Shown here piece by piece: positions 8,309 to 17,090 of a stretch of 64,000 bases of DNA. This stretch comes from Pseudomonas piscis (lineage in GTDB: Bacteria; Pseudomonadota; Gammaproteobacteria; Pseudomonadales; Pseudomonadaceae), in NCBI RefSeq assembly GCF_009380155.1, contig NZ_WHUV01000005.1, forward strand, positions 434,001 to 498,000, read 5' to 3'. How positions within the stretch are numbered: the stretch's first letter is position 1; each line of letters opens with the position of its first letter. Made by a program: the position numbers and the translations under genes. The notes under the pieces are model-generated. The model was not told the origin of the DNA and searched no databases. It saw only the letters and a list, made by a program, of their open reading frames with translations.

Positions 8309-9136
8309 ATGAACTACACCAACCCCAACCAACTGCAAGCCGCGATCCTCGACTGGGCCGGCACCGTGGTCGATTTCGGCTCCTTCGCTCCGACCCAGAT
8401 CTTCGTCGAGGCCTTCGCCGAGTTCGATGTCCAGGTCTCCATCGAAGAAGCCCGCGGCCCGATGGGCATGGGCAAGTGGGACCATATCCGCACCCTGTGC
8501 GACCTGCCGCAAGTGGCCGAGCGCTACCGCAAGGCTTTCGGCCGCACCCCGACCGACGCCGACGTCACCGCCATCTACGAGCGCTTCATGCCGTTGCAGA
8601 TCGAGAAGATCGCCGAGCACTCGGCCCTGATCCCCGGGGCTTTGGAGGTCATTGCCAAGCTGCGTGAGCAAGGCATCAAGATCGGTTCCTGCTCCGGTTA
8701 TCCAAAGCTGGTGATGGACCGGGTGGTGGCCCTGGCCGCGACCAACGGCTATGTCGCCGACCACGTGGTGGCTACCGACGAAGTGCCCAACGGCCGCCCC
8801 TGGCCGGCCCAGGCCCTGGCCAACGTGATCGCACTGGGCATCGACGATGTCGCCGCCTGCGTGAAGATCGACGACACCGTGCCGGGGATTCTCGAAGGCC
8901 GCCGCGCCGGGATGTGGACCGTGGCCCTGACCTGCTCGGGCAACGCCCTGGGCCTGAGCTACGAGGGCTACCGCGCCTTGGCCAGCGATACCCTGGCCAG
9001 CGAGCGCCAGCGTATCCACAAGCTGTTCGAGCCGTCGCGCCCGCACTACATGATCGACACTATTGCCGATCTGCCCCAGGTGATCGCCGATATCAACCAG
9101 CGCCTGGCCCGGGGAGAAATGCCCCAGGGACAATAA
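8309..9136 (+). CDS. phnX: Phosphonoacetaldehyde hydrolase (phosphonatase) PhnX
   Basis: The 275-residue HAD-superfamily enzyme cleaves the C-P bond of phosphonoacetaldehyde, giving acetaldehyde and phosphate. The nucleophile motif is DWAGTVVDF with Asp15, the form typical of PhnX rather than generic HAD phosphatases. Further marks are GSCSGYPKLVMDRV and the acidic loop VKIDDTVPGI. With phnW it lets the cell use 2-AEP as a source of phosphorus, nitrogen and possibly carbon. A clear terminator follows the gene. Confidence 0.95.
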   Translation: MNYTNPNQLQAAILDWAGTVVDFGSFAPTQIFVEAFAEFDVQVSIEEARGPMGMGKWDHIRTLCDLPQVAERYRKAFGRTPTDADVTAIYERFMPLQIEKIAEHSALIPGALEVIAKLREQGIKIGSCSGYPKLVMDRVVALAATNGYVADHVVATDEVPNGRPWPAQALANVIALGIDDVAACVKIDDTVPGILEGRRAGMWTVALTCSGNALGLSYEGYRALASDTLASERQRIHKLFEPSRPHYMIDTIADLPQVIADINQRLARGEMPQGQ

Positions 9137-9161
9137 GCCCATCGATCAAGAACGACAGGAC

Positions 9162-9190
9162 GGCGACTTTCACCAGTCGCCGTTTTTTTT
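9162..9190 (+). terminator. Rho-independent terminator after phnWX
   Basis: A 7-bp stem (GGCGACT at 9162-9168 with AGTCGCC at 9175-9181) is followed by a run of T. It lies 26 bp after the phnX stop and should end the phnWX transcript. Confidence 0.85.
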
Positions 9191-9329
9191 CATCAACGTG
9201 AGACCAGAACCACCCCCAAGCGACGAAAGCCCCCGGTGCGCCAGGCAAACCTAAAAAAAGCGGCTTACAGTTAAAGCACTCCGTCGCTCAAGAACGGAGG
9301 CTTCAGACCTGATGACCGAGGAAGCCCCC

Positions 9330-9884
9330 ATGCCCTGGAAAAACACCGAGGCGCGCTATAGCACCATGACGATCGCCCTGCACTGGCTGATGCTGGTGCT
9401 GCTGGCCGTGGTCTACGCCTGTATCGAATTTCGCGGCATCTTCCCCAAGGGCAGCGGTGGCCGCACCCTGATCACCGAAGCCCACTTCATGCTCGGCCTG
9501 ACGGTGTTCGTACTGGTCTGGCTGCGGTTGTTCGCCCGGGCCCAGGGCGTGGCGCCAAGGATCCAGCCCACGCCACCACAATGGCAGAGGCTGCTGGCGA
9601 CGCTGATGCACTGGGCGCTGTACCTGTTCATGATCGCCATGCCGCTGCTGGGCTGGCTGACCACCAGTGCCAAGGGGCACCAGGTGATGTTCTACGGCCT
9701 GGACCTGCCGTTGCTGCTGCATGAAGACAAAGCCCTGGCCAAACAGCTCCAGGGCTGGCACGAGTTGCTGGGCACCCTGGGCTACTGGCTGATCGGCCTG
9801 CATGCCCTGGCCGGGCTCTACCACCACTATGTGATGCGCGACAACACCCTGCAGCGGATGTGGCGCCAGCGCGGTCAGGCCTGA
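9330..9884 (+). CDS. Cytochrome b561
   Basis: The 184-residue inner-membrane protein has four predicted helices with the di-haem histidines expected of bacterial cytochrome b561: TIALHWLM near the N-terminus, EAHFMLG, HWALYLFM, and LIGLHALAGLYHH near the C-terminus. These proteins pass electrons from quinol and have been linked to superoxide handling. I chose the ATG at 9330, preceded by GAGGAAG, over the ATG at 9312. Its end overlaps the convergent gene at 9875-10804 by ten bases. Confidence 0.9.
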   Translation: MPWKNTEARYSTMTIALHWLMLVLLAVVYACIEFRGIFPKGSGGRTLITEAHFMLGLTVFVLVWLRLFARAQGVAPRIQPTPPQWQRLLATLMHWALYLFMIAMPLLGWLTTSAKGHQVMFYGLDLPLLLHEDKALAKQLQGWHELLGTLGYWLIGLHALAGLYHHYVMRDNTLQRMWRQRGQA

Positions 9885-10804
9885 CCTGCGAAGCCGCGGC
9901 GCCCTTGCAGGCCGCCGCTGTGGACGAAGATCAACCGACAACCCGGGGCGAAGCGCCCGGCCCGGATCTGCTCGTGCAGGGCCAGCAGGGCCTTGCCGGT
10001 GTACAGCGGCTCCAGCGGCAGGCCGCTGGCCTTTTCGGTCTGCTCGATGAACGCCTCCAGCTCCCGATCCACCTTGGCGAAGCCGCCACGGCTGGCGTCC
10101 AGCAAGGCATAACCTTCGAGCGCCCTGCCGGCTTCCTCCAGGATACCGGCGACTTGCTGCGGCACTCCGTGGTCCATCGGCACCGCCAGGGCACCATGCA
10201 CCGGGTGCGTCCCGGCCTCGGCCAGCACCAGCCCGGCCAGCGTGGTGCCAGTGCCAGCGGCCAGCCACCAGCCGTGATAATCGCTCCAGCCCAGGGCCGG
10301 CAGTTGCGAGCGCACCTGCTCCAGCAGCGGCATGCAGCCCAATGCACCGGCCAGGCCGCCACCGCCCTCTGATACCGGGTACAGATCGGGGTACTGGGCC
10401 TGCCAGGGTGTCCAGAAGCCCGGTTGGTGGCGCGCCCGGTAGCCGCCGTAACCAAGCCAGTGCAGTTGCATGCCGAAGCGCTCCAGGTCGAGCACGGTGG
10501 GTGTGTCCTGGCGCTGCCCGCGCAGCAGCCCGACCGTGGCGAAGGCGAAACGCTGGCCAGCGGCGGCCAGGGCATGCAGGTGATTGGAATGAGCGCCGCC
10601 TAGGCTGATGATGCCCCGCGCGCCCTGGCGGCGCGCCGCCTGCAGGTGGTGGTTGAGCTTGAACCACTTGTTGCCGCTGATCAGCGGGTCGATCAGGTCC
10701 AGGCGCAGTACCGCCACCTCGACCCCGGCCTGGTGCAGCCAATCCAGCTCCAGCCGCTGTAGCGGCGCCTGGGGCAAATGATCGAAGGACTCGGCAAGGG
10801 ACAT
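9875..10804 (-). CDS. PLP-dependent D-cysteine desulfhydrase / ACC deaminase family enzyme
   Basis: The protein of about 309 residues is a fold-type II PLP enzyme. The PLP lysine lies in SGNKWFKLNHHL, followed by the phosphate-contacting GGAHSNHLHALA motif. The family includes D-cysteine desulfhydrase and 1-aminocyclopropane-1-carboxylate deaminase; sequence alone does not choose between them, although true ACC deaminases are longer and differ in this region, so D-cysteine or a related D-amino acid is more likely. The start could be the ATG at 10837, which would add eleven residues. Confidence 0.82.
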   Translation of the reverse strand: MSLAESFDHLPQAPLQRLELDWLHQAGVEVAVLRLDLIDPLISGNKWFKLNHHLQAARRQGARGIISLGGAHSNHLHALAAAGQRFAFATVGLLRGQRQDTPTVLDLERFGMQLHWLGYGGYRARHQPGFWTPWQAQYPDLYPVSEGGGGLAGALGCMPLLEQVRSQLPALGWSDYHGWWLAAGTGTTLAGLVLAEAGTHPVHGALAVPMDHGVPQQVAGILEEAGRALEGYALLDASRGGFAKVDRELEAFIEQTEKASGLPLEPLYTGKALLALHEQIRAGRFAPGCRLIFVHSGGLQGRRGFAGQA

Positions 10805-10886
10805 CGCTGGCAACTCGGCAGACAGGGGGGCGCGCATTCTAGCAACCCTGGACAAGATCGCCGTGCCCCAGCGACACAAGCTTCGT

Positions 10887-10927
10887 GTAGCCGCTGCCGA
10901 AGGTTGCGCAAAGGACCGCAGGGCCTT
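10887..10927 (+). repeat. REP-like intergenic repeat, copy 2
   Basis: GTAGCCGCTGCCGAAGGTTGCG followed by AAGGACCGCAGGGCCTT matches copy 1 at 5873-5932. A diverged inverted relative lies at 11056-11090 (GCGCAGCCTTCGACAGCGGC). The pair occupies most of the 267-bp gap before fadH. Confidence 0.5.
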
Positions 10928-11104
10928 CAGGGGCGAGGGGCAGATGTAAGGACCGAGGATCGCCGAGCCCCTACGGGGCGGGTTAGGAATCGCAGTACCT
11001 TCAGAGGCCAACGGGAAGGTGCTGGGATGGAAGATTACCGTGCTCCTGCGGGGCAGGCGCAGCCTTCGACAGCGGCGACAGGGCCGCTGTCGAGGCCGGA
11101 GGGA

Positions 11105-13144
11105 TCAGAGTTCGGCAGCCAGGCGCGAACCCTGGTTGATGGCGCGCTTGGCATCCAGCTCGGCCGCCACGTCGGCACCACCGATCAGGTGCACGTTCTG
11201 CCCAGCGGCCACCAGGCCATCGTGCAGTTCGCGCAGCGGGTCCTGGCCGGCGCAGATCACCACGTTGTCCACCGGCAGCACCTGGGACTCGCCCGCTTCG
11301 CCGATGCGGATATGCAGGCCGGCGTCGTCGATCTTCAGGTACTCGACGCTGTTGAGCATCTGCACCTGCTTGTTCTTCAAGCCAGTGCGATGGATCCAGC
11401 CCGTGGTCTTGCCCAGGCCATCACCGACCTTGCTCTTCTTGCGCTGCAGCAGGAACACCTGGCGCGCCGGCGCATGGGGTTCGGCCTTGATCCCGGCGAT
11501 GCCGCCACGAGCCTGCAAGCGGGTATCGATGCCCCACTCCTTCCAGAACGCCTCGCGATCCTGACTGGTAGCCACGCCCTGGTGCACGAGGAACTCGGAG
11601 ACGTCGAAGCCGATGCCGCCAGCACCGATCACCGCCACCTTCTGCCCCACCGGCTTGCGCTCGAGCAGCACGTCCAGGTAGCTCAGGACCTTGGCGTGTT
11701 CCACCCCGGGAATCGCCGGCACCCGTGGCGCGATACCGGTGGCGAGGATGATTTCATCGAACCCGCCGGCCACCAGTTGCTCGACATCCACCCTTGTATC
11801 CAGGCACAGCTCGACGTGGCTGGTCTGCAGCTTGCGCTTGAAGTAGCGCAGGGTTTCGTAGAACTCCTCCTTGCCCGGCACGCGCTTGGCGATATTGAAC
11901 TGGCCACCGATCTCGCTGGCCGAATCGAACAGGGTCACCTGGTGCCCACGCTCGGCGGCCACGGTGGCGGCGGACAGACCGGCCGGGCCGGCACCGACCA
12001 CGGCGATCCTCTTGATCTGCTGGACCGGCAGGTAGTTCAGCTCGGTTTCGTGGCAGGCACGGGGGTTGACCAGGCAGCTGGTCAGCTTGCCGCCGAAGGT
12101 GTGGTCCAGGCAGGCCTGGTTGCAGCCGATGCAGGTATTGATCTCGTCGGCACGGCCGGCGGCGGCCTTGTTGACGAAGTCCGGATCGGCCAGGAACGGC
12201 CGGGCCATGGACACCATGTCGGCATCGCCCTCGGCCAGGATCTGCTCCGCCACTTCCGGAGTATTGATGCGGTTGGTGGTGATCAACGGGATGCCCACCG
12301 AACCCCGCAGCTTGGCCGTGACCTTGCTGAACGCAGCGCGCGGCACCTTGGTGGCGATGGTCGGGATGCGCGCTTCGTGCCAGCCGATACCGGTGTTGAT
12401 GATGGTGGCGCCGGCCTTCTCGATGGCCTGGGCCAGCTGCACGATCTCTTCCCAGGTGCTGCCGCCTTCCACCAGGTCGAGCATCGACAGGCGGAAGATG
12501 ATGATGAAGTTCGGACCTACCGCTTCACGCACCCGACGCACGATCTCCAGCGGCAGGCGCATGCGGTTCTCGTAGCTGCCGCCCCAGCGGTCGGTACGGT
12601 GGTTGGTATGGGCGGCAAGGAACTGGTTGATGAAGTAACCCTCGGACCCCATGATCTCGACGCCGTCGTATTCGGCCTTCTGGGCCAGGGTCGAGCAGGT
12701 GACGAAGTCGCGGATCTGCTTCTCGATGCCCTCCTCGTCCAGCTCCTTGGGCTTGAACGGGTTGATCGGCGCCTGGATGGCGCTCGGCGCGACCTGCTTG
12801 GGGCTGTAGGCGTAACGCCCGGCGTGCAGGATCTGCATGCAGATCTTGCCACCGGCCTCGTGCACCGCGCGGGTCACGATCAGGTGCTTCTGCGCCTCTT
12901 CTTCGGTAGTCAGCTTGGCCGCTCCGGAATACACCCCACCTTCATCGTTGGGGCCAATGCCGCCGGTGACCATCAGGCCCACGCCGCCGCGGGCGCGCTC
13001 GGCAAAATACGCCGCCATGCGCTCGAAGCCGCCAGGCTTTTCTTCCAGGCCAGTGTGCATGGAGCCCATCAGGGTCCGGTTGCGCAGGGTGGTGAACCCC
13101 AGGTCGAGGGGGGCCAGCAAATGCGGGTACGGGGCAGCAGCCAT
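11105..13144 (-). CDS. fadH: NADPH-dependent 2,4-dienoyl-CoA reductase
   Basis: The 679-residue flavo-iron-sulphur enzyme reduces 2,4-dienoyl-CoA to 3-enoyl-CoA so that beta-oxidation of polyunsaturated fatty acids can continue. An N-terminal old-yellow-enzyme TIM barrel (residues about 1-330) contains the YFINQFLAAHTNHRTDRWGGS segment. A [4Fe-4S] cysteine cluster follows (CIGCNQACLDHTFGG, then C in CLVNPRAC), then FAD/NAD binding (VVGAGPAGLSAA). Start at 13144 is supported by GGAGTGACGCC before the ATG. Length matches the family. Confidence 0.93.
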   Translation of the reverse strand: MAAAPYPHLLAPLDLGFTTLRNRTLMGSMHTGLEEKPGGFERMAAYFAERARGGVGLMVTGGIGPNDEGGVYSGAAKLTTEEEAQKHLIVTRAVHEAGGKICMQILHAGRYAYSPKQVAPSAIQAPINPFKPKELDEEGIEKQIRDFVTCSTLAQKAEYDGVEIMGSEGYFINQFLAAHTNHRTDRWGGSYENRMRLPLEIVRRVREAVGPNFIIIFRLSMLDLVEGGSTWEEIVQLAQAIEKAGATIINTGIGWHEARIPTIATKVPRAAFSKVTAKLRGSVGIPLITTNRINTPEVAEQILAEGDADMVSMARPFLADPDFVNKAAAGRADEINTCIGCNQACLDHTFGGKLTSCLVNPRACHETELNYLPVQQIKRIAVVGAGPAGLSAATVAAERGHQVTLFDSASEIGGQFNIAKRVPGKEEFYETLRYFKRKLQTSHVELCLDTRVDVEQLVAGGFDEIILATGIAPRVPAIPGVEHAKVLSYLDVLLERKPVGQKVAVIGAGGIGFDVSEFLVHQGVATSQDREAFWKEWGIDTRLQARGGIAGIKAEPHAPARQVFLLQRKKSKVGDGLGKTTGWIHRTGLKNKQVQMLNSVEYLKIDDAGLHIRIGEAGESQVLPVDNVVICAGQDPLRELHDGLVAAGQNVHLIGGADVAAELDAKRAINQGSRLAAEL

Positions 13145-13354
13145 GGCGTCACTCCAGATCGGGCTATCACGGTAGGTGCGGAAGCTCTGCGGCTTCCGTC
13201 GGTAGTGCGGCAAAGACTAAAAGCACACCCGCTGTAGGCTCAATGACCGTAACTGACAAGTTATTGATCCAAACGTACAGCGGCCCTTGGCAAGCGCCGG
13301 TTGCCGCCCTACCCTAGGCGACGAATCCTGCACACGGTTGTCGACTGTTTTCCC

Positions 13355-14473
13355 ATGCGCAAACTTCTGTACATCATCCTCGCCCTGGCCCTGGTCGCCG
13401 CCATCAGCAGCTATGGAGCCTGGACCCGCGACCGCCCGGGGGCGCACTACCTGTCGGACCTGCGCATCACGCTGGCGGTGGACCATGGCGTGCCCGCCGA
13501 CCACGGCAACCTGCTGGCGATCCAGCCGGAGCTGTTTCCCACTGACTACCAGAGCAGCGCACGCCTGCACCGTAAGCTCGCGGCTTACCTGCAGCAGGCT
13601 CGTGAGCGCGGCTTGGTGAATGCCAAGACCATCGTCGTGCTGCCGGAACATATCGGTACCTGGCTGATGGTCAGTGGCGAGAAGAACGAGCTGTACCAGG
13701 CCACCACGTTGAAGGAGGCCATGAACTGGCTGGCGGTGAGCAACCCGCTGCTGTTCGTCAAGGCCCTGGCTGCCGCCAAGGGCACCAACCGGCTGGACGA
13801 CGCCCACCTGCGGATGAAAGCCCAGCAGATGGCCAGGGATTACCAGGAGCTGTTCGGCGGCCTGGCCCGGGAATTCCAGGTGACCCTGGTGGCCGGCTCC
13901 ATCGTGCTCCCCGACCCCAGCGTCAACCAGGGCAGCCTGCAGGTGGGTACTGGCGCCCTGTACAACAGCGCCCTGGTGTTCGGCAGCGATGGCCAACCCA
14001 TTGGCCAGCCGCAGCGCCAGATCTATCCCAGCCTCTCCGAGAGCGGTTATATCCAGGGCGATGCCGAGGCAGCGCCGCAGGTCTTCGAAACCCCGGCCGG
14101 ACGTCTCGGGGTACTGATCGGCAGCGATAGCTGGTATCCGCAGAACTACCGCAAGCTCGACGCACAGCAGGCACAGCTGGTGGCTGTACCGGCCTTCATC
14201 ATGGGCAAGGACCACTGGGAGCAACCTTGGCGCGGCGACCACAGCGCAGCCCTCGAAGCCCTCGCGCCGAATACCAGCGAGGGCACTGCCTGGCAGCACC
14301 TGACCCTCACCAGCCGTACCTCCCGGAGCCTGGCCAGCAGCGGTGCCAGCGTCTTCCTGCGTGGCCAGTTCTGGGACCTGGGCACCAGCGGCCAGAGCTT
14401 CCTGAGCAGCGCTGGCCAGACCTTCGCCGACGATGGCAGCCGTGGCGCCCGTCTGCTGAATCTCTGGCTGTAG
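13355..14473 (+). CDS. Nitrilase-fold (carbon-nitrogen hydrolase) protein lacking catalytic residues
   Basis: The 372-residue protein begins with a hydrophobic anchor or signal (MRKLLYIILALALVAAISS), so the domain probably lies in the periplasm. Nitrilase-fold landmarks are visible: the Glu position is kept (Glu98 in VVLPEHIGTW), but the usual Lys is Gln222 (RQIYPSLSE) and the nucleophile region, normally with Cys, reads VLIGSDSWYP at 254-262. Two of three triad residues thus appear to be lost. The nearby AraC gene starts 20 bp downstream and may be co-transcribed. I treat it as a probable pseudoenzyme. Confidence 0.75.
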   Translation: MRKLLYIILALALVAAISSYGAWTRDRPGAHYLSDLRITLAVDHGVPADHGNLLAIQPELFPTDYQSSARLHRKLAAYLQQARERGLVNAKTIVVLPEHIGTWLMVSGEKNELYQATTLKEAMNWLAVSNPLLFVKALAAAKGTNRLDDAHLRMKAQQMARDYQELFGGLAREFQVTLVAGSIVLPDPSVNQGSLQVGTGALYNSALVFGSDGQPIGQPQRQIYPSLSESGYIQGDAEAAPQVFETPAGRLGVLIGSDSWYPQNYRKLDAQQAQLVAVPAFIMGKDHWEQPWRGDHSAALEALAPNTSEGTAWQHLTLTSRTSRSLASSGASVFLRGQFWDLGTSGQSFLSSAGQTFADDGSRGARLLNLWL

Positions 14474-14492
14474 ATCCTTGAGAAGCGCACCG

Positions 14493-15518
14493 ATGCGCCT
14501 GGGCGACCTGTCGGTGGGTTTCGTCCATAGCCTGGCGGATGCGGTCCGCAGCCATGGCCAGGACCCTGTTCCCCTGCTGGAGCAGTACGGATTGGATAGC
14601 GCGCGCCTGGCCGAAGCCGGGGCGCGCCTGTCGATCCCGCGCTACATGCGCCTGGGCCACGGGGCGATCCAGCTCACCGGCGATCCGGCCCTGGGGCTGC
14701 GCATGGGCCGCCTCAGCCGCCTGAGCCAGGCGGGCCTGGCCGGTGTCACCGCCGCCCAGGCGCCCACCGTGCGTGAAGCGGCACGCTGCCTGACGCGCTT
14801 CGAAGCCCTGTACGGCTCCAACTATCGCGGTCAATCGAGCTTCCGCGAGGATGCCGACGGTGCCTGGCTGCGCTTCTACTCCATCAGCCCATACAACGCC
14901 TACAACCGTTTCGTGGTGGACTCGATCATCTCCGGCTGGTTGCAGCAGCTGTCCAACCTGGCCGGGCAAGCGCTGCATGCGCAACGGATCGACATCGAGT
15001 TCCAACAGCCCGACTACCACGAAGCCTATGCCCTGCTCGGCCCTGCTACGGTGCACTTCGGCGCCGAGCGCAACCAACTGCGCCTGGACCAGGCCAGCCT
15101 GGCCCTGCGCAACCCCGAGCACTGCCCGAGTACCTGGCGCCACCTGCTGCTGTTGTGCGAAAGGGAACTGGAGCAACTGACCCGCACCCGCAGCCTGCGC
15201 GAACGCATCATTCAGCTGCTCGGACCTTTGCTAAACGGTGGCCGGGAGCCGGACCTGGAGGAAGTGGCGGCGCGCCTGAAGCTGCCGACCTGGACCCTGC
15301 GCCGCAAGCTGGCCGAGGAAGGTACGCAGTTCCGGGCGATTCTCAACGACACCCGGCGCGACCTGGCCATGACTTACATCCGCGACACCGAACTGGCGTT
15401 CGGCGAGATTGCCTATCTGTTGGGGTTCGCCTCAGCCGAGGCATTTCAGCGGGCCTTCAAGCGCTGGAACGGCCAGACTCCGGGGGAGTTTCGTCGCAGC
15501 CACCGCCAGTTCGGCTAA
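14493..15518 (+). CDS. AraC-family transcriptional regulator (OruR/ArgR-like, DUF4-type N-domain)
   Basis: The 341-residue protein has an N-terminal arabinose-binding-like domain of the type found in OruR and related regulators, and a C-terminal AraC DNA-binding domain from about residue 235. The two helix-turn-helix units are visible (DLEEVAARLKLPTWTLRRKLAEEGTQF and FGEIAYLLGFASAEAFQRAFKRWNGQTPGEFR). It starts 20 bp after the nitrilase-like gene, with GAGAAG as its ribosome-binding site, so it may regulate that gene or be co-expressed with it. Confidence 0.88.
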   Translation: MRLGDLSVGFVHSLADAVRSHGQDPVPLLEQYGLDSARLAEAGARLSIPRYMRLGHGAIQLTGDPALGLRMGRLSRLSQAGLAGVTAAQAPTVREAARCLTRFEALYGSNYRGQSSFREDADGAWLRFYSISPYNAYNRFVVDSIISGWLQQLSNLAGQALHAQRIDIEFQQPDYHEAYALLGPATVHFGAERNQLRLDQASLALRNPEHCPSTWRHLLLLCERELEQLTRTRSLRERIIQLLGPLLNGGREPDLEEVAARLKLPTWTLRRKLAEEGTQFRAILNDTRRDLAMTYIRDTELAFGEIAYLLGFASAEAFQRAFKRWNGQTPGEFRRSHRQFG

Positions 15519-15549
15519 AAAAAAGCCACCGGCTTTACAGCTCGGTGGC
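15519..15549 (-). terminator. Rho-independent terminator for the 28-codon ORF
   Basis: Read on the minus strand, GCCACCG pairs with CGGTGGC across a loop that contains the TAA stop of the small ORF, followed by eight T residues (A run at 15517-15524 on the plus strand). Confidence 0.65.
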
Positions 15550-15621
15550 ATCGTCTGCTGGCTCTAGAGGGTCCAGCTCGAAAGCCTGGTACTCCAGCAG
15601 TTCCTCTTGATACTCGTCCAT
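15535..15621 (-). CDS. 28-residue highly acidic small protein
   Basis: The ORF encodes MDEYQEELLEYQAFELDPLE and eight further residues, about one third Glu or Asp. It has a strong ribosome-binding site (AAGGAGTCCGC before the ATG) and its stop codon lies inside an intrinsic terminator, which supports a real, separately transcribed small gene. No function can be given. Its acidic, leucine- and tyrosine-rich helix could bind a basic partner, but that is speculation. Confidence 0.55.
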   Translation of the reverse strand: MDEYQEELLEYQAFELDPLEPADDATEL

Positions 15622-15894
15622 GCGGACTCCTTTGCACGTGGGTTGAATGCCCTGGATCACCGTCGGGACCAGCATAAGTTGCCGGTATGACAGAAAAAAT
15701 ACTACCCCCTCGGTCAACTTTTCTGCCATTGAAACGTAACGGCAGGTAAGAAATTTACCGAAAATCCGTACAAGGGTTTCAGGACGAGTGACGGCGTACG
15801 CAGTAGCGCGCGACAAGACAGGGAAGCAATAACTCGGAAGGAGTCGCCCAGGCGCGGCCCAGACGACGCCGGGCAACACCTTTGCACTATGACC

Positions 15895-16755
15895 TCAGCG
15901 GCCGCTGCCAGGCAGGGCCTGGATCGGCTCGCTCGGTGGCGGCAGGGTACTGGCTGGTGGCGGGGTGATGGTTTCACCCGCCGGAGCTGGCTCACTGACG
16001 GGCGCCGGTACTATGGGCGCCGCCTCCACCGGCGGCGCCAGCGGCTGGGAAGCCGCCGGCTCGACAGCCGGGGCTGCCGGTGGTGCCAGTGCCGGTGCCG
16101 CCGCGGCAGGCTGCGGAGCGGTTTCCGGCTTGGCTTCTGGCTTGGAATCGGCTGGGTTGTCCGGCCTGCTCTCCGGAACCCCCAGGTCGGCCTTGGGTTT
16201 TTCCTCGATGTGCGCTGCGGTCTTGGCCTCCTGGGGCAGGAACAGCTCCAGCAAGGCGAAGTAGCGCTCATAGAACTTGGCGGACGACACGGTCTCGCTG
16301 GCCACCTTGACCATCGAGTCGTCAGTGGAGCCGATGGGCATCGACACCGAGCCCAGCACCCCTACCCCGAGGCTCGCCGAGTTGTTCAGCTTCTTCAGGG
16401 CGTAGCGGTCCTGCAGGGCATTGGCGAATACCGTCGAGCGATGCCCAGCGGTACCGTCCTTGGCGCAAACCACGTTGAAGCTGATTTCCAGATGGGTCTC
16501 GCCGGTCTGCTGGAAACTCTTGTGGCCACTGACCAGCTTCGGATCATTGCTGGTGATGATGTAGCCCTGGCTGAGCAACGCACGCCGCGCGGCTTCGCAG
16601 GAGGCGGCATCGCTGACGGGGTAATTACGCGAGAAGGTGCCGGAATCGTCGAAGCTTTCATGCTCGTAGATGGCGGTCTTGTTCGATGAACAACCGGCGA
16701 CTGCGGACAACAGCAACACTCCGGCTGCAACGCGCAGGTGAAATGATCTAAACAT
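15895..16755 (-). CDS. DUF2242 family lipoprotein with long Pro/Ala-rich tail
   Basis: The 286-residue product begins with a lipoprotein signal peptide ending in LSAVAGC (Cys near residue 22), so it should be exported and lipidated. The folded part (about residues 25-170) contains NYPVSDAASCEAARRALLSQGY and matches the DUF2242 family, whose role is unknown. The last 110 residues are a low-complexity Pro/Ala/Glu tail (AAAAPALAPPAAPAVEP) that could span the peptidoglycan. The ATG at 16755 is chosen because it directly precedes the signal peptide. Confidence 0.85.
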   Translation of the reverse strand: MFRSFHLRVAAGVLLLSAVAGCSSNKTAIYEHESFDDSGTFSRNYPVSDAASCEAARRALLSQGYIITSNDPKLVSGHKSFQQTGETHLEISFNVVCAKDGTAGHRSTVFANALQDRYALKKLNNSASLGVGVLGSVSMPIGSTDDSMVKVASETVSSAKFYERYFALLELFLPQEAKTAAHIEEKPKADLGVPESRPDNPADSKPEAKPETAPQPAAAAPALAPPAAPAVEPAASQPLAPPVEAAPIVPAPVSEPAPAGETITPPPASTLPPPSEPIQALPGSGR

Positions 16756-17035
16756 CGAAAATCCTGAGGAAAACGCTCCGGGGCGTATTGTGCAACAGAT
16801 CAACGTCCTACAGCGCGGCTAATTGATGTCTTAACTGTCATGCAAGGCTAATGACCGCTGTTTGCCGATAAAAGTCGTACTCCCGGCATTCCGTCGGTCT
16901 GCGGGGCATGACTATCGTGGCGCTGCCTGGGACGTGACAGAGACAATCACGGCCCAAGCCCGTGTGTCGTATCCACCCGGGCTTCGATGGTCCTGCTGCT
17001 TCGCCCGGTTGCCAACGACACGGGTTCTGCCAGGC
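16756..17035. other. Intergenic region without recognisable gene
   Basis: Apart from the ppiD terminator at its right edge, I see no coding frame with a ribosome-binding site, no repeat copy and no RNA gene here. Promoter elements for the DUF2242 gene presumably lie at 16760-16860. Confidence 0.5.
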
Positions 17036-17068
17036 GAAAAAAAAGCCCCGGTCTTGCGACCGGGGCTT
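17036..17068 (-). terminator. Rho-independent terminator after ppiD
   Basis: A 9-bp perfect stem (GCCCCGGTC at 17045-17053 with GACCGGGGC at 17058-17066, loop TTGC) is followed, on the minus strand, by a run of T. Confidence 0.9.
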
Positions 17069-17090
17069 GTTCAACACTGCGAGTCGAACA

